A stretch of DNA of 64,000 nt, from NCBI GenBank assembly GCA_040753795.1, contig JBFMDX010000001.1:558001-622000 (forward strand), read 5' to 3'. The notes under the pieces are model-generated. The model was not told the origin of the DNA. It saw only the letters and a list, made by a program, of their open reading frames with translations, and did not search any database. The translations under genes and the position numbers were made by a program. Each line of letters begins with the position of its first letter. The first letter of the stretch is position 1. Positions 10,028-19,269 of this stretch are shown here, one piece after another. The stretch comes from Thermodesulfobacteriota bacterium (GTDB taxonomy: Bacteria; Desulfobacterota; Desulfobacteria; Desulfobacterales; Desulfosudaceae).

Positions 10028-11386
10028 TTATGTCTGAATTTTTTCGGCCGTTATCCACTCCAGAACATCATCCAGCCTGGAAAGGAAGTAGTAGGGGATG
10101 GAACCCAGATAATAGGTTTTACCGGCGTCCGTTGTGACCGTATCCACGCGCGGCGGGCCGGCGTAAACCCTCAAGGCATAGGGATGCGGCGATGCTTCCA
10201 TGAACAGATTCAGGGATTTCAGGCGTCCGGTTTTGCCGCTCTTTACTTCGATGGGAATGACCATGTCTTTAAAAACGTAGATGAAATCCGTTTCCGCGGC
10301 TCCGGTCTCCCGAATCCAGAATTGCAGTGACGGCGCCTGGAAAGACCGGGCCGCGATTTCCTGGGCCGTCACTTGTTCGGCGATCTTGCCCTGATAGACC
10401 CGATCCAGGGATTGCTGCTCGAAAAAGGTCGTCAGTCCTGCCCGGAAGTTGACCAGACCGGTATCCAGAAAATAGAGGCGGGGAGCCTTTCGCAGCTTCT
10501 CCACGACCGGCAGGCGGGTGGAGACGGAAGGACGGGCTCGGTACACGATCAGGGCCTGCTCCAGCACGTCAAAGGCCGTCTTCATTTCCCGCGACCGGAA
10601 AGCCGACTCCCCGAACTTTTCATAGGTGATCCGTTGACCGGCATAAAGCGGCGCCCGGTCGATGACATGAGTCAGGTATTTGGCCGCGGCTAAATTCGAA
10701 TATTTTTCGACATCCTCGATATAACCCATAAAGATGTCGTCATGAATTTTCCGGGCGGCGGCGTACGAGCCGGATTCCGCGAACGCGGCCAGGGCTTCCG
10801 GCATGCCGCCGACAAAGGCATAGGTATTGAAAGCCTCCAGCAGAAGATCGTGATTCGGCGAAGCCGCGAACGGATCCAGGGAAAAAAGATGGCCGGCCAG
10901 GACGGAATTTTTCGCCCGCAGATATTCTCCGAAAGTGACCGGGAACAGGAAGAGGTTCCGGACCCGGCCGACGGGAAAGGAGAATCCCTCCCGGTTTGAA
11001 AAAACTTCCAGCAGCGACCCGGCGGCGATGACGTGAAGACCGGTGGTGTCTTCATGCAGGTATCGCAGGGAGCGAACCGCTTCCGGTGAATGCTGGATTT
11101 CATCGATGAACAGCAGATCCCGGCCCGGAATGATCTCATGCCCCCGGTAAAGACCGATCCGTTCCACCAGCTCCCGGCCGCTGTTCCAGCCTGAAAAAAG
11201 CTCCCGCTCCCGTGGCCTTTCCAGGTTCAGCTCGATCAGGTGGTCAAAGCCGCCGGCCAGTTGACGTACCGCAAAGGTTTTCCCCACCTGCCGGGCTCCC
11301 CGCAAAACCAGGGGCTTACGGTCGGCGTCTTTTTTCCAGCATTGAAGTTCGGAATCAAGATCACGACTAAAAATCATTTTTGCCAC
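10028..11386 (-). CDS. AAA family ATPase with DUF4143 C-terminal domain
   Basis: 452 residues from a GTG at 11386, or 449 from the in-frame ATG at 11377. Walker A is LRGARQVGKTFAVRQL and Walker B LLFIDEIQHSPEAVRSLRYL, the AAA_14 arrangement. The C-terminal half ends in a restriction-endonuclease-like stretch (AETDFIYVFKDMVIPIEVKS) that defines DUF4143. Such genes are widespread, often singletons and frequently gained by transfer; their cellular role is not known. It lies between two divergent paralogous ferredoxin genes and its 5' flank is unusually AT-rich, which suggests insertion into an older cluster. Confidence 0.9.
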   Translation of the reverse strand: MAKMIFSRDLDSELQCWKKDADRKPLVLRGARQVGKTFAVRQLAGGFDHLIELNLERPRERELFSGWNSGRELVERIGLYRGHEIIPGRDLLFIDEIQHSPEAVRSLRYLHEDTTGLHVIAAGSLLEVFSNREGFSFPVGRVRNLFLFPVTFGEYLRAKNSVLAGHLFSLDPFAASPNHDLLLEAFNTYAFVGGMPEALAAFAESGSYAAARKIHDDIFMGYIEDVEKYSNLAAAKYLTHVIDRAPLYAGQRITYEKFGESAFRSREMKTAFDVLEQALIVYRARPSVSTRLPVVEKLRKAPRLYFLDTGLVNFRAGLTTFFEQQSLDRVYQGKIAEQVTAQEIAARSFQAPSLQFWIRETGAAETDFIYVFKDMVIPIEVKSGKTGRLKSLNLFMEASPHPYALRVYAGPPRVDTVTTDAGKTYYLGSIPYYFLSRLDDVLEWITAEKIQT

Positions 11387-11746
11387 GTCTTAAATATCAT
11401 ATGAATTATTACATTATTTGTTAATAATTTAATCATTTTTATATCATTTCCTGTATCGTATGTCAATAAAATACCATAACAGAATTTTTCTTTAAGCAAT
11501 TTTATATGCCCGAATTGGGGACAGTATACGAATTTCCGTTCTATTTCCAAATAATAGTCTCCTGCATCGGCCTTAACCCCGCGCTCCCGGCCCGGCCACA
11601 AAGCCCCTGCGGCCGGTTGCCCTGCCGCCAGCCGTATCAGGCTATCAGCATCCGGTTCGCCCCCCCCTTTTACAAAAAGCCGTTTGGTGTTACCCTGTTT
11701 GAAACACGGGACCACAAGAGCAACCTGTAAACAATAAGGAGAGACA
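11387..11746. other. Intergenic region, AT-rich in its first 130 bases
   Basis: About 360 bases between the divergent ATPase and ferredoxin genes. The part next to the ATPase (11390-11510) is far richer in A+T than the surroundings and probably contains the ATPase promoter. A 130-codon minus-strand frame crosses the whole region and runs into the ferredoxin gene, but has no family signature and is not called. An AAGGAGAG Shine-Dalgarno for the plus-strand gene lies at the right edge. Confidence 0.6.
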
Positions 11747-12826
11747 ATGTCCGAAAAAACACCCACCGATATTTACCAGGCGCTCCGGGAGAGACTGGAC
11801 CTGTTTTCCATCGGGTTCCCGGCCACGCCATCGGGCGTGGAGATCACGATTTTAAAGAGACTGTTTTCAGCCGAGGACGCCCGGCTCTTTCTGGAATTAT
11901 CGCCCCTGCTGGAGCCGGCGGAAACCATTGCCGGCAAACTGGGCTTGCCGGCAGAGGAAACCAGAGCCAGGTTGGCGGACATGGCCGGCCGGGGCCTGCT
12001 GTTTTCCAAAGCGCAGGAAGGGACAACGCTTTACGGGGCCACGCCCTTCGTCCACGGCATCTTTGAATATCAGGTCAACCGCATGGACCGGGAACTGGCC
12101 AAATTGATGAACCAGTACGGCATGGAAGCCTTCGGCATTAACATGATCCAGAACGCGGGTTCTTTCCTGCGGACCATCCCGGTGCGACAGTCCCTGGGAA
12201 CGGACCACCAGGTGGCCGCCTATGATGACGCCGTCGAAATCTTAAAGAGCAAAAAAACCATCGTGGTGACCGCATGTATCTGCCGTAAGAAGCAGAACCT
12301 GCTCGGCAAGGGCTGCGGAAAAATCGTGGAAGCCTGTTTCATGTTCAACACCATGGCGGAATATTACCTGGCCCATAACCTGGGCCGGCGGATCACCGTT
12401 GATGAAGCCGTCGCCATCCTGGAAAAGGCCCGGGAACAGGGGCTTGTCACCCAGCCGGCCACGGCACAGAACCCGGCCGGCATGTGCAATTGCTGCGGGG
12501 ACTGCTGCGGGGTGCTGCAGGCCATCAACTTCCATCCCAAACCGGCGGAAATCGTCTCCTCCAACCATTATGCCGTATTGGACCGTGACGCCTGCACCGG
12601 CTGCGGGACCTGTCTCGACCGGTGCCAGACCAAAGCGCTGACCATGGATGAAGACGGGCTGGCGGCCTTGAATTCGGACCGCTGCATCGGCTGCGGTCTT
12701 TGCGTCATCACCTGCCCGTCAGGGGCGCTCTGCCTTGAGGCCAAGGCCACGGAAGACCGCTATCAGCTTCCCAGAGACAGCATGGAGCAGATGGTGGCCA
12801 TGGCTAAGAAGCGGGGCATCCTTTAG
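11747..12826 (+). CDS. Cys-rich 2x[4Fe-4S] ferredoxin-like protein (paralogue of the gene at 8624)
   Basis: 359 residues, with AAGGAGAG five bases before the ATG. Architecture parallels the 415-residue minus-strand paralogue: winged-helix-like N-terminus (ITILKRLFSAEDARLFLEL, then ETRARLADMAGRGLL), then CICRKKQNLLGKGCGK, VEACFMFN and the cluster MCNCCGDCCGV. It ends with two ferredoxin motifs, CTGCGTCLDRCQ and CIGCGLCVITCP. It starts a plus-strand run with two more Fe-S proteins. A role in electron transfer or in sensing redox state through the winged-helix module is inference only. Confidence 0.87.
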   Translation: MSEKTPTDIYQALRERLDLFSIGFPATPSGVEITILKRLFSAEDARLFLELSPLLEPAETIAGKLGLPAEETRARLADMAGRGLLFSKAQEGTTLYGATPFVHGIFEYQVNRMDRELAKLMNQYGMEAFGINMIQNAGSFLRTIPVRQSLGTDHQVAAYDDAVEILKSKKTIVVTACICRKKQNLLGKGCGKIVEACFMFNTMAEYYLAHNLGRRITVDEAVAILEKAREQGLVTQPATAQNPAGMCNCCGDCCGVLQAINFHPKPAEIVSSNHYAVLDRDACTGCGTCLDRCQTKALTMDEDGLAALNSDRCIGCGLCVITCPSGALCLEAKATEDRYQLPRDSMEQMVAMAKKRGIL

Positions 12827-12886
12827 AGATACCCTATAACGTAACCGATCAGGGAAAATATCAACCAATCCGGAAAAGGAATATCC

Positions 12887-13918
12887 ATGGCCATTCGACG
12901 TAAAATGAAAGACAGGTACCGCCGTTTTCCCTGGCTTTCGGATTTCGCGGGCATGAAAAGCGCCATCGGCGAGATGCGCGGGCTCGGTTTCCCCCGACAG
13001 CCGCCGTTAAACAGGCCGGCAGGGTCGCCGTCCCGGGCGCCGGCGTTTGACGAGGCCTGGTTCACCGGTGAAATAACGCGCCAGATCGCCGGCCATCCTG
13101 AAAACCGCCTGGAATACCCCTATGCCGCGGAACCCATCTTCGACGAACCCCTGGTGGGCTTTGTCCGGGGCGATGACCCGATCTTTCAGGCGTTTAAATC
13201 CATCATCGGGCCCCATCATTTTACGCCGATGGAGATCATGGCCTGGCAGGCCAGGAAGAACCATGTGACGCCCCCGCCGGCGGAAGAGCTGTCGGTGGTC
13301 TCCTATGTCATGCCCATAACCCGGGCGACCAAACAGCAGAACGCCGAATGCGCCGAGTGGCCGGCGGAACGCTGGGCCCAGACCCGGCTGTCCGGCGAGA
13401 TCTTCAGCCAGGAATTCACCCGGGAAATTGTTGCTTTCCTGATGCAAAACGGGGTCCTGGCCATCGCGCCGGATGTCACCCCGCTGTTTAACAAAAAGCG
13501 CTATCCCCGTGTAGGCTGGGCCTCGCCCTGGTCCCACCGGCATATCGCTTATGCCGCCGGCCTGGGCACATTCGGCATGCACGATTTTTTAATTACGGAA
13601 AAGGGGTGCGCTCACCGGCTGGGCAGTTTCGTGGTGCACCGGCCGCTTCAGCCGAACCGCCGGCGGCCTGACGACATCCATGCCTACTGCCTTCAATACC
13701 AGGGCCGGCAGTGCCTCATGTGCGCCAGACGGTGCCCGGTCGGCGCCATCAGCGAGGACAACGCCCATGACAAGGAAACCTGCTATAAACACGTGGCCCG
13801 CTCACTGAAATACTGCCTGAAAAACTACCATATTTTTATTTACGGCTGCGGCCTCTGCGCCACCAGAGTGCCCTGTGAATCCGGGATACCGGCCGCCCTG
13901 AAAAACAAGGGAGAATAA
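12887..13918 (+). CDS. QueG/reductive-dehalogenase-like Fe-S protein
   Basis: 343 residues. The C-terminal part carries the double [4Fe-4S] pattern CLMCARRCPVGAI and, later, CGLCATRVPC. It is preceded by HRHIAYAAGLGTFGMHDFLI, the segment that in QueG and reductive dehalogenases packs against the corrinoid. There is no Tat signal and no membrane anchor, unlike respiratory dehalogenases. The gene ends 3 bases before a second QueG-like gene, so the two are coupled. Epoxyqueuosine reductase itself has a different N-terminus, so this is more likely an uncharacterised member of the superfamily; whether B12 binds is unknown. Confidence 0.8.
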   Translation: MAIRRKMKDRYRRFPWLSDFAGMKSAIGEMRGLGFPRQPPLNRPAGSPSRAPAFDEAWFTGEITRQIAGHPENRLEYPYAAEPIFDEPLVGFVRGDDPIFQAFKSIIGPHHFTPMEIMAWQARKNHVTPPPAEELSVVSYVMPITRATKQQNAECAEWPAERWAQTRLSGEIFSQEFTREIVAFLMQNGVLAIAPDVTPLFNKKRYPRVGWASPWSHRHIAYAAGLGTFGMHDFLITEKGCAHRLGSFVVHRPLQPNRRRPDDIHAYCLQYQGRQCLMCARRCPVGAISEDNAHDKETCYKHVARSLKYCLKNYHIFIYGCGLCATRVPCESGIPAALKNKGE

Positions 13919-13921
13919 AGG

Positions 13922-14773
13922 ATGGTAAACGCTGAAATCGTAAAAAAAATGATCAGGGATGAAGGCGTAGACCTGGTGGGCATCGCGGATGCCCAAAACC
14001 TGATCCTGGCCTATCCGCCCCGGCCGGCCACGGCGCTGATGCCGGGCGCCAGAAGCGTGATTGTCATGGCCGTGGCCCACAGCCTGGGCGCGGTGGTCGC
14101 GCCGGACATCATGCTCTGGACCCGCAGCAAAATGCAGACCTCGCGGCTCCTGGACCAGACGGCGGAGAAGGTCGGCCGGTGGCTGGAAGCCGAAGGCTTT
14201 CTGACCCTGCCGGTTTCATCCGACAAGCCGGTTGAAATTCACAAGCGAGACCCCGCGACCGGCAGAAAATTTGTCCAGACGAGAGTGGTCGGCCACCTGT
14301 CGCATAAACACGCGGCCGTCAGCTGCGGCCTGGGCGAGATCGGCGCCAGCAACCTGCTGCTGACACCGGAATTCGGCCCGCACCAGCGGCTGTGCGCCAT
14401 TATCACCCAGGCTCCCCTTGAGGCCGATCCGCCGCGGGAATTGAACTTGTGCAAAAAATGCGGCAGATGCGACAACGCCTGCCCGTCCGGCGCGTTGAAA
14501 GACGGCCAGTATAATGTCGACCCCTGCTTCAACTACTGGACCTATGGCTTCAAACGCCCGCTGCCCCGGAAACTGCGCGACGTGCCGGGGTTTTTAAAAA
14601 TGCTGGCCGGCCACAACAAACACCGGGACCTTCTGATTGAATCCGGCCAGTCATACATTACGGACGTGGACAACTGCATCGAATGCATGCGGGCCTGCCC
14701 GGTGGGCAGTCACTGGAAAAACATCCGGCCGGAACGGATGGTGCCGCAGAAATCCGGCGGGACAACCTGTTAA
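13922..14773 (+). CDS. QueG-like 4Fe-4S double-cluster protein
   Basis: 283 residues, start ATG 3 bases after the preceding stop with AAGG overlapping the end of that gene. The N-terminus (EIVKKMIRDEGVDLVGIADA) and ALMPGARSVIVMAVAHSLG are typical of the QueG-like superfamily. They are followed by HKHAAVSCGLGEIGASNLLL and two cluster motifs, CKKCGRCDNACPSGAL and CIECMRACPVG. It is shorter than QueG and lacks the C-terminal HEAT repeats. It probably forms a functional pair with the upstream gene; substrate unknown. Confidence 0.82.
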   Translation: MVNAEIVKKMIRDEGVDLVGIADAQNLILAYPPRPATALMPGARSVIVMAVAHSLGAVVAPDIMLWTRSKMQTSRLLDQTAEKVGRWLEAEGFLTLPVSSDKPVEIHKRDPATGRKFVQTRVVGHLSHKHAAVSCGLGEIGASNLLLTPEFGPHQRLCAIITQAPLEADPPRELNLCKKCGRCDNACPSGALKDGQYNVDPCFNYWTYGFKRPLPRKLRDVPGFLKMLAGHNKHRDLLIESGQSYITDVDNCIECMRACPVGSHWKNIRPERMVPQKSGGTTC

Positions 14774-14806
14774 ATTTGCCTTTTCCATTTTTCAGAGGAC
14801 GGGGTG

Positions 14807-16654
14807 ATGCTGACCTTCAGGACCAAACTGATTCTGTTCGCGCTGCTGTTGACGTTGATCGCGTCCGTTCCCGCCGTGATCCTCCTGGGACAGCGCCCCT
14901 GGGATGAACTGCGGCGGATGATCGCTCAAAGCGAGATGCTCCTGTCCAGTGTCCGGGCGGCCGTTCCGGAAGCGGACCTGGCCGCCGTCAACGCGTTTGT
15001 GCTGGAAGCAGTCCGATCGGTTCCGGAACATGCCGTCGGCATGGGAACGCCGCTGGATGAAACGGCGCCGGAAGACTTCACGGCCCTGGCGCCGGGGATG
15101 GCCTTTTACCTGCTGCTGGATCTGGACCGGCTGCCGCCGGGAAAGGAAATCCGGGAGATATTCGCCGAAGCAAAGGTGAATTACGCGGATTTTGATTATG
15201 CGCTTCTTTCGGCCTGGTATGACTTCTGGATGGATCAATTCGTCCGTCGGCCGGAAACGCTGGCGGCTTTTCGCCGTACCCGCGATATCCTGGTGAAAAC
15301 GGCTACGGCCGCGGAGGAGAACGGGCTGGCGGTCGTCGACCTTTACCTGATGCTTGACGTGGACGCGATCGATGCCGGATATTTCGCGCGCAATCTGGCC
15401 TACGTGCTGGAGAGCCTGCCCTGCTGGGACGCGGTGTTCCCGGGGCAACCGTTTGATATGGTCAAAAACAATTCTGAAAGCTGGCGGACTTCCTATCACC
15501 CCGCGCGGGGGGGCCGGCCGGGTTATCACCACAACCGGATTCATGATCCGGAGAACGGGTACCTGCCCGAATTCGACACCGATGAATGGGGTTCCTGGTT
15601 CACGGTGTGGCTGGCACCCGAACCCCTGGGTGCCAACCCGGCCGTATTCACCCTGTTTAACGTTGATTTTGATGCCGGCGCGGTCGTGGCCATGATGCGG
15701 CGCATTGCCGTCGGACTGATTTTCGGGGCGGTTCTGGTCCTCCTGCTGCTGATTGTCACGGCTTCGGTGATCAGCCGGCGACTGACCAGGCCGATACGGG
15801 ATCTCACCGCCGGCGTGGACGCGGTCATGGCCAGGCGCTTTGATCACCGGGTCCCCTGTGAAACCGGAGATGAATTCCGGCATCTCATCGAGGTGTTCAA
15901 CCGCATGATTCTGTCGGTCAAGCACATGGTCAACCTCAAGGACGCCCTGACCCGGATCCTCTCCGAGGAACTGGCCGAACGGGCGGCGGAGAAAGGGCTC
16001 ACCCTGGGCGGTCAGCAGGTGGAATGTTCGGTGATGTTCACGGACTTCGCCGGTTTTTCGACGCTGACCAGTCATATGCCGGCGGAAAAGGTGGTCGGCC
16101 TGCTCAATCACTATTTCGAGGCGCTGATTCCCATCATCAAGAAGTGGGGCGGTTTCCCGGACAAGTATATCGGGGATGCCATTGTCGCCATTTTCGGGGC
16201 GCCGATTCAACTGGACGATCATGCCGAGCGGGCGGTCCGCTGCGCGGTGGAGATGCAGCGGAAAATGCGAGAGTTGAACCGGATGCTGGATGAACGGGGC
16301 GAAGCGTTCTTTTTTATGCGCATCGGCATCAATACCGGTGAGGTGGTGGTGGGCGCCATCGGTTGCGATTTAAAGCTGGAGTTCACTTCCATCGGCGAGG
16401 CCACCAATCTGGCCAACCGCATGGAAAGCGTCTGCCCCATCGGGCATGTCATGATATCGGCGGCCACCATGGACCGGTGCCGGGGGCGCCTCCCGGACGG
16501 CGTGACCATGCCGGAGACGCCGGAGGAGGTCATGGTAAAGGGTTATGAAAAGGGTGTATCCGCCTATCCGATCTGGATCGACGGCTTGAGAATCGAGAAA
16601 CTGCCGGCCGCGGAGAACGCCCGGGATTTTTACCGATTGAGCCGGGAAGAATAG
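14807..16654 (+). CDS. Membrane-bound adenylate/guanylate cyclase with HAMP domain
   Basis: 615 residues from the ATG at 14807 (GAGGA eight bases upstream); a GTG at 14804 is the alternative. A first transmembrane helix (residues 8-28) and a second at about 300 (FGAVLVLLLLIVTASV) bracket a roughly 270-residue extracytoplasmic sensor region of no recognised family. A HAMP linker (RRLTRPIRDLTAGVDAVMAR) leads to a class III cyclase domain with VMFTDFAGFSTLTSHMP and the second metal-binding segment DKYIGDAIVAIFGAP. Both metal-binding Asp residues are present, so it is predicted active. It follows the QueG-like pair by 33 bases and may be co-transcribed. Confidence 0.92.
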   Translation: MLTFRTKLILFALLLTLIASVPAVILLGQRPWDELRRMIAQSEMLLSSVRAAVPEADLAAVNAFVLEAVRSVPEHAVGMGTPLDETAPEDFTALAPGMAFYLLLDLDRLPPGKEIREIFAEAKVNYADFDYALLSAWYDFWMDQFVRRPETLAAFRRTRDILVKTATAAEENGLAVVDLYLMLDVDAIDAGYFARNLAYVLESLPCWDAVFPGQPFDMVKNNSESWRTSYHPARGGRPGYHHNRIHDPENGYLPEFDTDEWGSWFTVWLAPEPLGANPAVFTLFNVDFDAGAVVAMMRRIAVGLIFGAVLVLLLLIVTASVISRRLTRPIRDLTAGVDAVMARRFDHRVPCETGDEFRHLIEVFNRMILSVKHMVNLKDALTRILSEELAERAAEKGLTLGGQQVECSVMFTDFAGFSTLTSHMPAEKVVGLLNHYFEALIPIIKKWGGFPDKYIGDAIVAIFGAPIQLDDHAERAVRCAVEMQRKMRELNRMLDERGEAFFFMRIGINTGEVVVGAIGCDLKLEFTSIGEATNLANRMESVCPIGHVMISAATMDRCRGRLPDGVTMPETPEEVMVKGYEKGVSAYPIWIDGLRIEKLPAAENARDFYRLSREE

Positions 16655-16664
16655 CCGCTGTCCG

Positions 16665-17411
16665 TTAGGGCAGGGACTGCAGGCAGGCCAGGTCGCAGTT
16701 CTGAAACATGGCCACGTCCATCTCTTCTTCGATGTAGCGCAGGTCCTCGGCCAGCATGCAATCGGCGGTCCGTCCGCGGAACAGCCGCTTGTAGGCGGCG
16801 AACAGCCGCGGTTTTTTGGCGCCCAGCTCGGCGGCCACTTGCACCGCCCGGTCTATGACATTGTCCGTGTCCGCCAGTTCGTCCACCATGCCGGCGGCCA
16901 GGGCTTCCGGTCCGTCGAATTTACGGCCGGACAGAAACGCCAGGTCGGTCCGGCGGGTACCGATCACGTAGTTGACCATGGCCAGGCACCCGGACGGCGG
17001 AATAATGGCGACATCGATTTCCGGAAAAGTGCAGACCGCCTTTTCCTTGCGCATGACCCGGTAGTCCAGGCACATGGAAAAGGCCAGGGCGCTGGCCACG
17101 GCATGTCCGTTGATGGCCGCCACCATGGGTTTGGGAAACAGAAAGACCCGGTGAAAGAAGGTGAACAGATCCTTGAAGAACCGCTTGATGCCGTCCGTTT
17201 CCAGGCCCATGACATAGGCAAGGTCCATGCCGGCGGAAAAGAACTGCCCGGACGCGCCGGCCACCACCACGCCCCGCACGGCCTCGTCGGTATCGATATG
17301 GTCCAGGGCGGCATTCAACTGCCGCAGGATTTCGCTGTTAAAACAGTTTTCCGTGTTGTTGTCCATCTGCAGGACGGTAATCTCTTTTCTGTTGTCGATT
17401 CTGATCGGCAT
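16665..17411 (-). CDS. Enoyl-CoA hydratase/isomerase family protein
   Basis: 248 residues. Crotonase fold signatures are ASGQFFSAGMDLAYVMGLE (oxyanion hole) and PKPMVAAINGHAVASALAFS; the region PEIDVAIIPPSG is where hydratases carry their catalytic glutamates. An AGGGG Shine-Dalgarno precedes the ATG. Convergent with the cyclase gene (10-base gap) and separated by 68 bases from the kinase gene upstream. The Gly-Gly of canonical hydratases in the second loop is replaced here by Ala-Ser (HAVASALA), so isomerase or thioesterase activity cannot be excluded. Confidence 0.88.
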   Translation of the reverse strand: MPIRIDNRKEITVLQMDNNTENCFNSEILRQLNAALDHIDTDEAVRGVVVAGASGQFFSAGMDLAYVMGLETDGIKRFFKDLFTFFHRVFLFPKPMVAAINGHAVASALAFSMCLDYRVMRKEKAVCTFPEIDVAIIPPSGCLAMVNYVIGTRRTDLAFLSGRKFDGPEALAAGMVDELADTDNVIDRAVQVAAELGAKKPRLFAAYKRLFRGRTADCMLAEDLRYIEEEMDVAMFQNCDLACLQSLP

Positions 17412-17479
17412 CTTTCCCCTCCTTGCAACCAGAGCAGGTTTGACGGTTTGCGTTTATCCGTAAAGTCCGTGCGTCAGCT

Positions 17480-18814
17480 TCAGCGCGACAATTCCTTTAT
17501 AATGGCCTGACGGATTTTGTCGATGGTGTAAGGTTTTTCGATAAAACCTCCTGCCCCCATTCCCATGGCGGCGGCCATATCACCCGTCTGGGAATATCCG
17601 CTGATAATGATGGCCCTCTGCCCGGGAACTTTTTCCAGGATCAGTTCGTATGTTTCGCGGCCGTTTATGCCATGGGACAGAAGCATATCAAGCAGGATCA
17701 GGTCGAAAGACTGCGCTTGGACAATCTCCACGGCTTCCCTGCCGCCTTGAACCGCGGACGGCGCGTAGCCCAGCGTTTTGAGAATCTCGCACAGCAGTTC
17801 CCTTTGTAGCGGGTCATCGTCCACCACCAGAATGCGCTGTCCGCGGCCATTGCAGGTATTGCAGGGGGTGATTTTCATTTCATTTTTCCCGGGTCCTTCG
17901 CTTGCCGGGAAAAAACATTCAAAGCGGGTGCCCTGTTCATTGCTGGCGATGTTGATATGACCCTGGTGATCCTGGATGATGTTCCATACAATTGTCAGCC
18001 CCAGTCCGGTTCCGCTTTTCCCCATGATTTTGGTTGAATAAAACGGCTCGAAGATCCGCTCCAGATGGTCCGGGGAAATACCGGGGCCGTTGTCGGAAAC
18101 CGTCAGGACCACATATGCTCCTTTTTCGATCTGATCGTAACCGGACAGAGCGCCGTACAGGCGAAGATTCTTCGTGGAAATGGCGATCTGCCCATTCCCG
18201 TCCACGGCTTCCACGGCATTGATGACAAGATTCATCATCAGCTTGAACATGCTGATTTTCGAGGCGGTGATATGTTTGAGGCCGGGATCAAGGTCGGTTC
18301 GGATCTGAATACCGGGGGCGGTATTTCGGATGGAGATAAATTCGGGGGTCAGAAAAAAATCGTCAATCATGTCGTTTAATACGATGGCGATTTTCTCCGA
18401 AGCCACCCCCCTGGCGACGCTCATCAGATCTTTGACCACGGCGGCCGCCCGTTCCGCGGCCCCACGGATAATTTCCAGGCCTCTTCTTGTTTTTTCGGAA
18501 AGCGAGGCGTCCATCAGCAGCAGTTCCGGATAGGACAGAACACCGGTCAGGATATTATTCAAATCGTGGGCCACGCCGCCGGCCAGAAGCCCAAGGGCCT
18601 CCATCTTTTTCATGCGGTACACTTTTTCCTGCAGGTCTTTTATTTCCGCGATGGATGCCTTGATGTCATCCGTCATCATTTTCACGGCGATGGTGAGCGC
18701 GTCCAGATCGTCATTCCGGTCCGACAGGGCAAGGCTGTCTTCATAATCGCCCCGGGCGATCCGCATCGTATGCCGGATCAGTTGATCAATTCGTTCTTTT
18801 TCGCTTTTATCCAT
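17480..18814 (-). CDS. Hybrid sensor histidine kinase with C-terminal receiver domain
   Basis: 444 residues, no transmembrane segment. A HAMP-like helical N-terminus (residues 1-70) is followed by the phosphoacceptor helix HDLNNILTGVL with His83. An HATPase domain comes next (MMNLVINAVEAVDGNGQIAI as N box, VSDNGPGISPDHLERIFEPF, GKSGTGLGLTIVWNI). A receiver domain closes the protein (RILVVDDDPLQRELLCEILK, phosphoacceptor Asp in LILLDMLLSHG, Lys in GGFIEKPY). Cytoplasmic, so it probably senses an internal signal or a partner protein. A SpoIIAA-like gene lies 30 bases upstream on the same strand and may be that partner. No DNA-binding output domain is present. Confidence 0.93.
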   Translation of the reverse strand: MDKSEKERIDQLIRHTMRIARGDYEDSLALSDRNDDLDALTIAVKMMTDDIKASIAEIKDLQEKVYRMKKMEALGLLAGGVAHDLNNILTGVLSYPELLLMDASLSEKTRRGLEIIRGAAERAAAVVKDLMSVARGVASEKIAIVLNDMIDDFFLTPEFISIRNTAPGIQIRTDLDPGLKHITASKISMFKLMMNLVINAVEAVDGNGQIAISTKNLRLYGALSGYDQIEKGAYVVLTVSDNGPGISPDHLERIFEPFYSTKIMGKSGTGLGLTIVWNIIQDHQGHINIASNEQGTRFECFFPASEGPGKNEMKITPCNTCNGRGQRILVVDDDPLQRELLCEILKTLGYAPSAVQGGREAVEIVQAQSFDLILLDMLLSHGINGRETYELILEKVPGQRAIIISGYSQTGDMAAAMGMGAGGFIEKPYTIDKIRQAIIKELSR

Positions 18815-18844
18815 AGGGTTTCGGTAGAGGGCGATGGCCGCGGG

Positions 18845-19249
18845 TTATTGACGAATAAGCCACTCCAAGGCCTCTTTTCGGTTCTTAAAAAACTTCATGT
18901 TGCGGTTTTTCGAAATACCCATGACAAAGGAAGCAATGACCATGGCCACCGTATGCATGCCGAACAGGGCGACTTTCCGGCATTTGCCGGTTTCAGTAAA
19001 AGCCTTGAACAGCTGCCTCGATTTGGAAGACGTTTTTCCCGCGCGGTTGAGGTCGATCAGCAGGTCAATCTGACCATCGACATTATCAACCAGCCGATTA
19101 ATCCTGCGGTCGATCTCAGTGCCCATCTCATCATCAACATCGCCATTCAACGTAACATGGAAAATGTTATCGTCGCCGAGCAGGTAGTGATTTTCCCCCG
19201 CCCGGAATTCCCGATCGCTGATTTGATTGATCGTGAAATCCTTGCCCAT
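18845..19249 (-). CDS. SpoIIAA-like (STAS/SEC14-type) protein
   Basis: 134 residues. The pattern of an N-terminal beta sheet, a central DGQIDLLIDLNRAGKTSSKS and the terminal FFKNRKEALEWLIRQ fits the SpoIIAA-like family, small alpha/beta proteins that often accompany signalling proteins. It lies 30 bases upstream of the hybrid histidine kinase and is probably co-transcribed with it. A role as phosphorylation- or ligand-dependent switch for the kinase is inferred from context only. Confidence 0.7.
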   Translation of the reverse strand: MGKDFTINQISDREFRAGENHYLLGDDNIFHVTLNGDVDDEMGTEIDRRINRLVDNVDGQIDLLIDLNRAGKTSSKSRQLFKAFTETGKCRKVALFGMHTVAMVIASFVMGISKNRNMKFFKNRKEALEWLIRQ

Positions 19250-19269
19250 CCGTACAAACCCATTTGTTT

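Noticed and set aside
11374-11766. 130-codon minus-strand frame across the AT-rich intergenic region
   Set aside because: Overlaps the start of the plus-strand ferredoxin gene and the ATPase start; no protein-like features.
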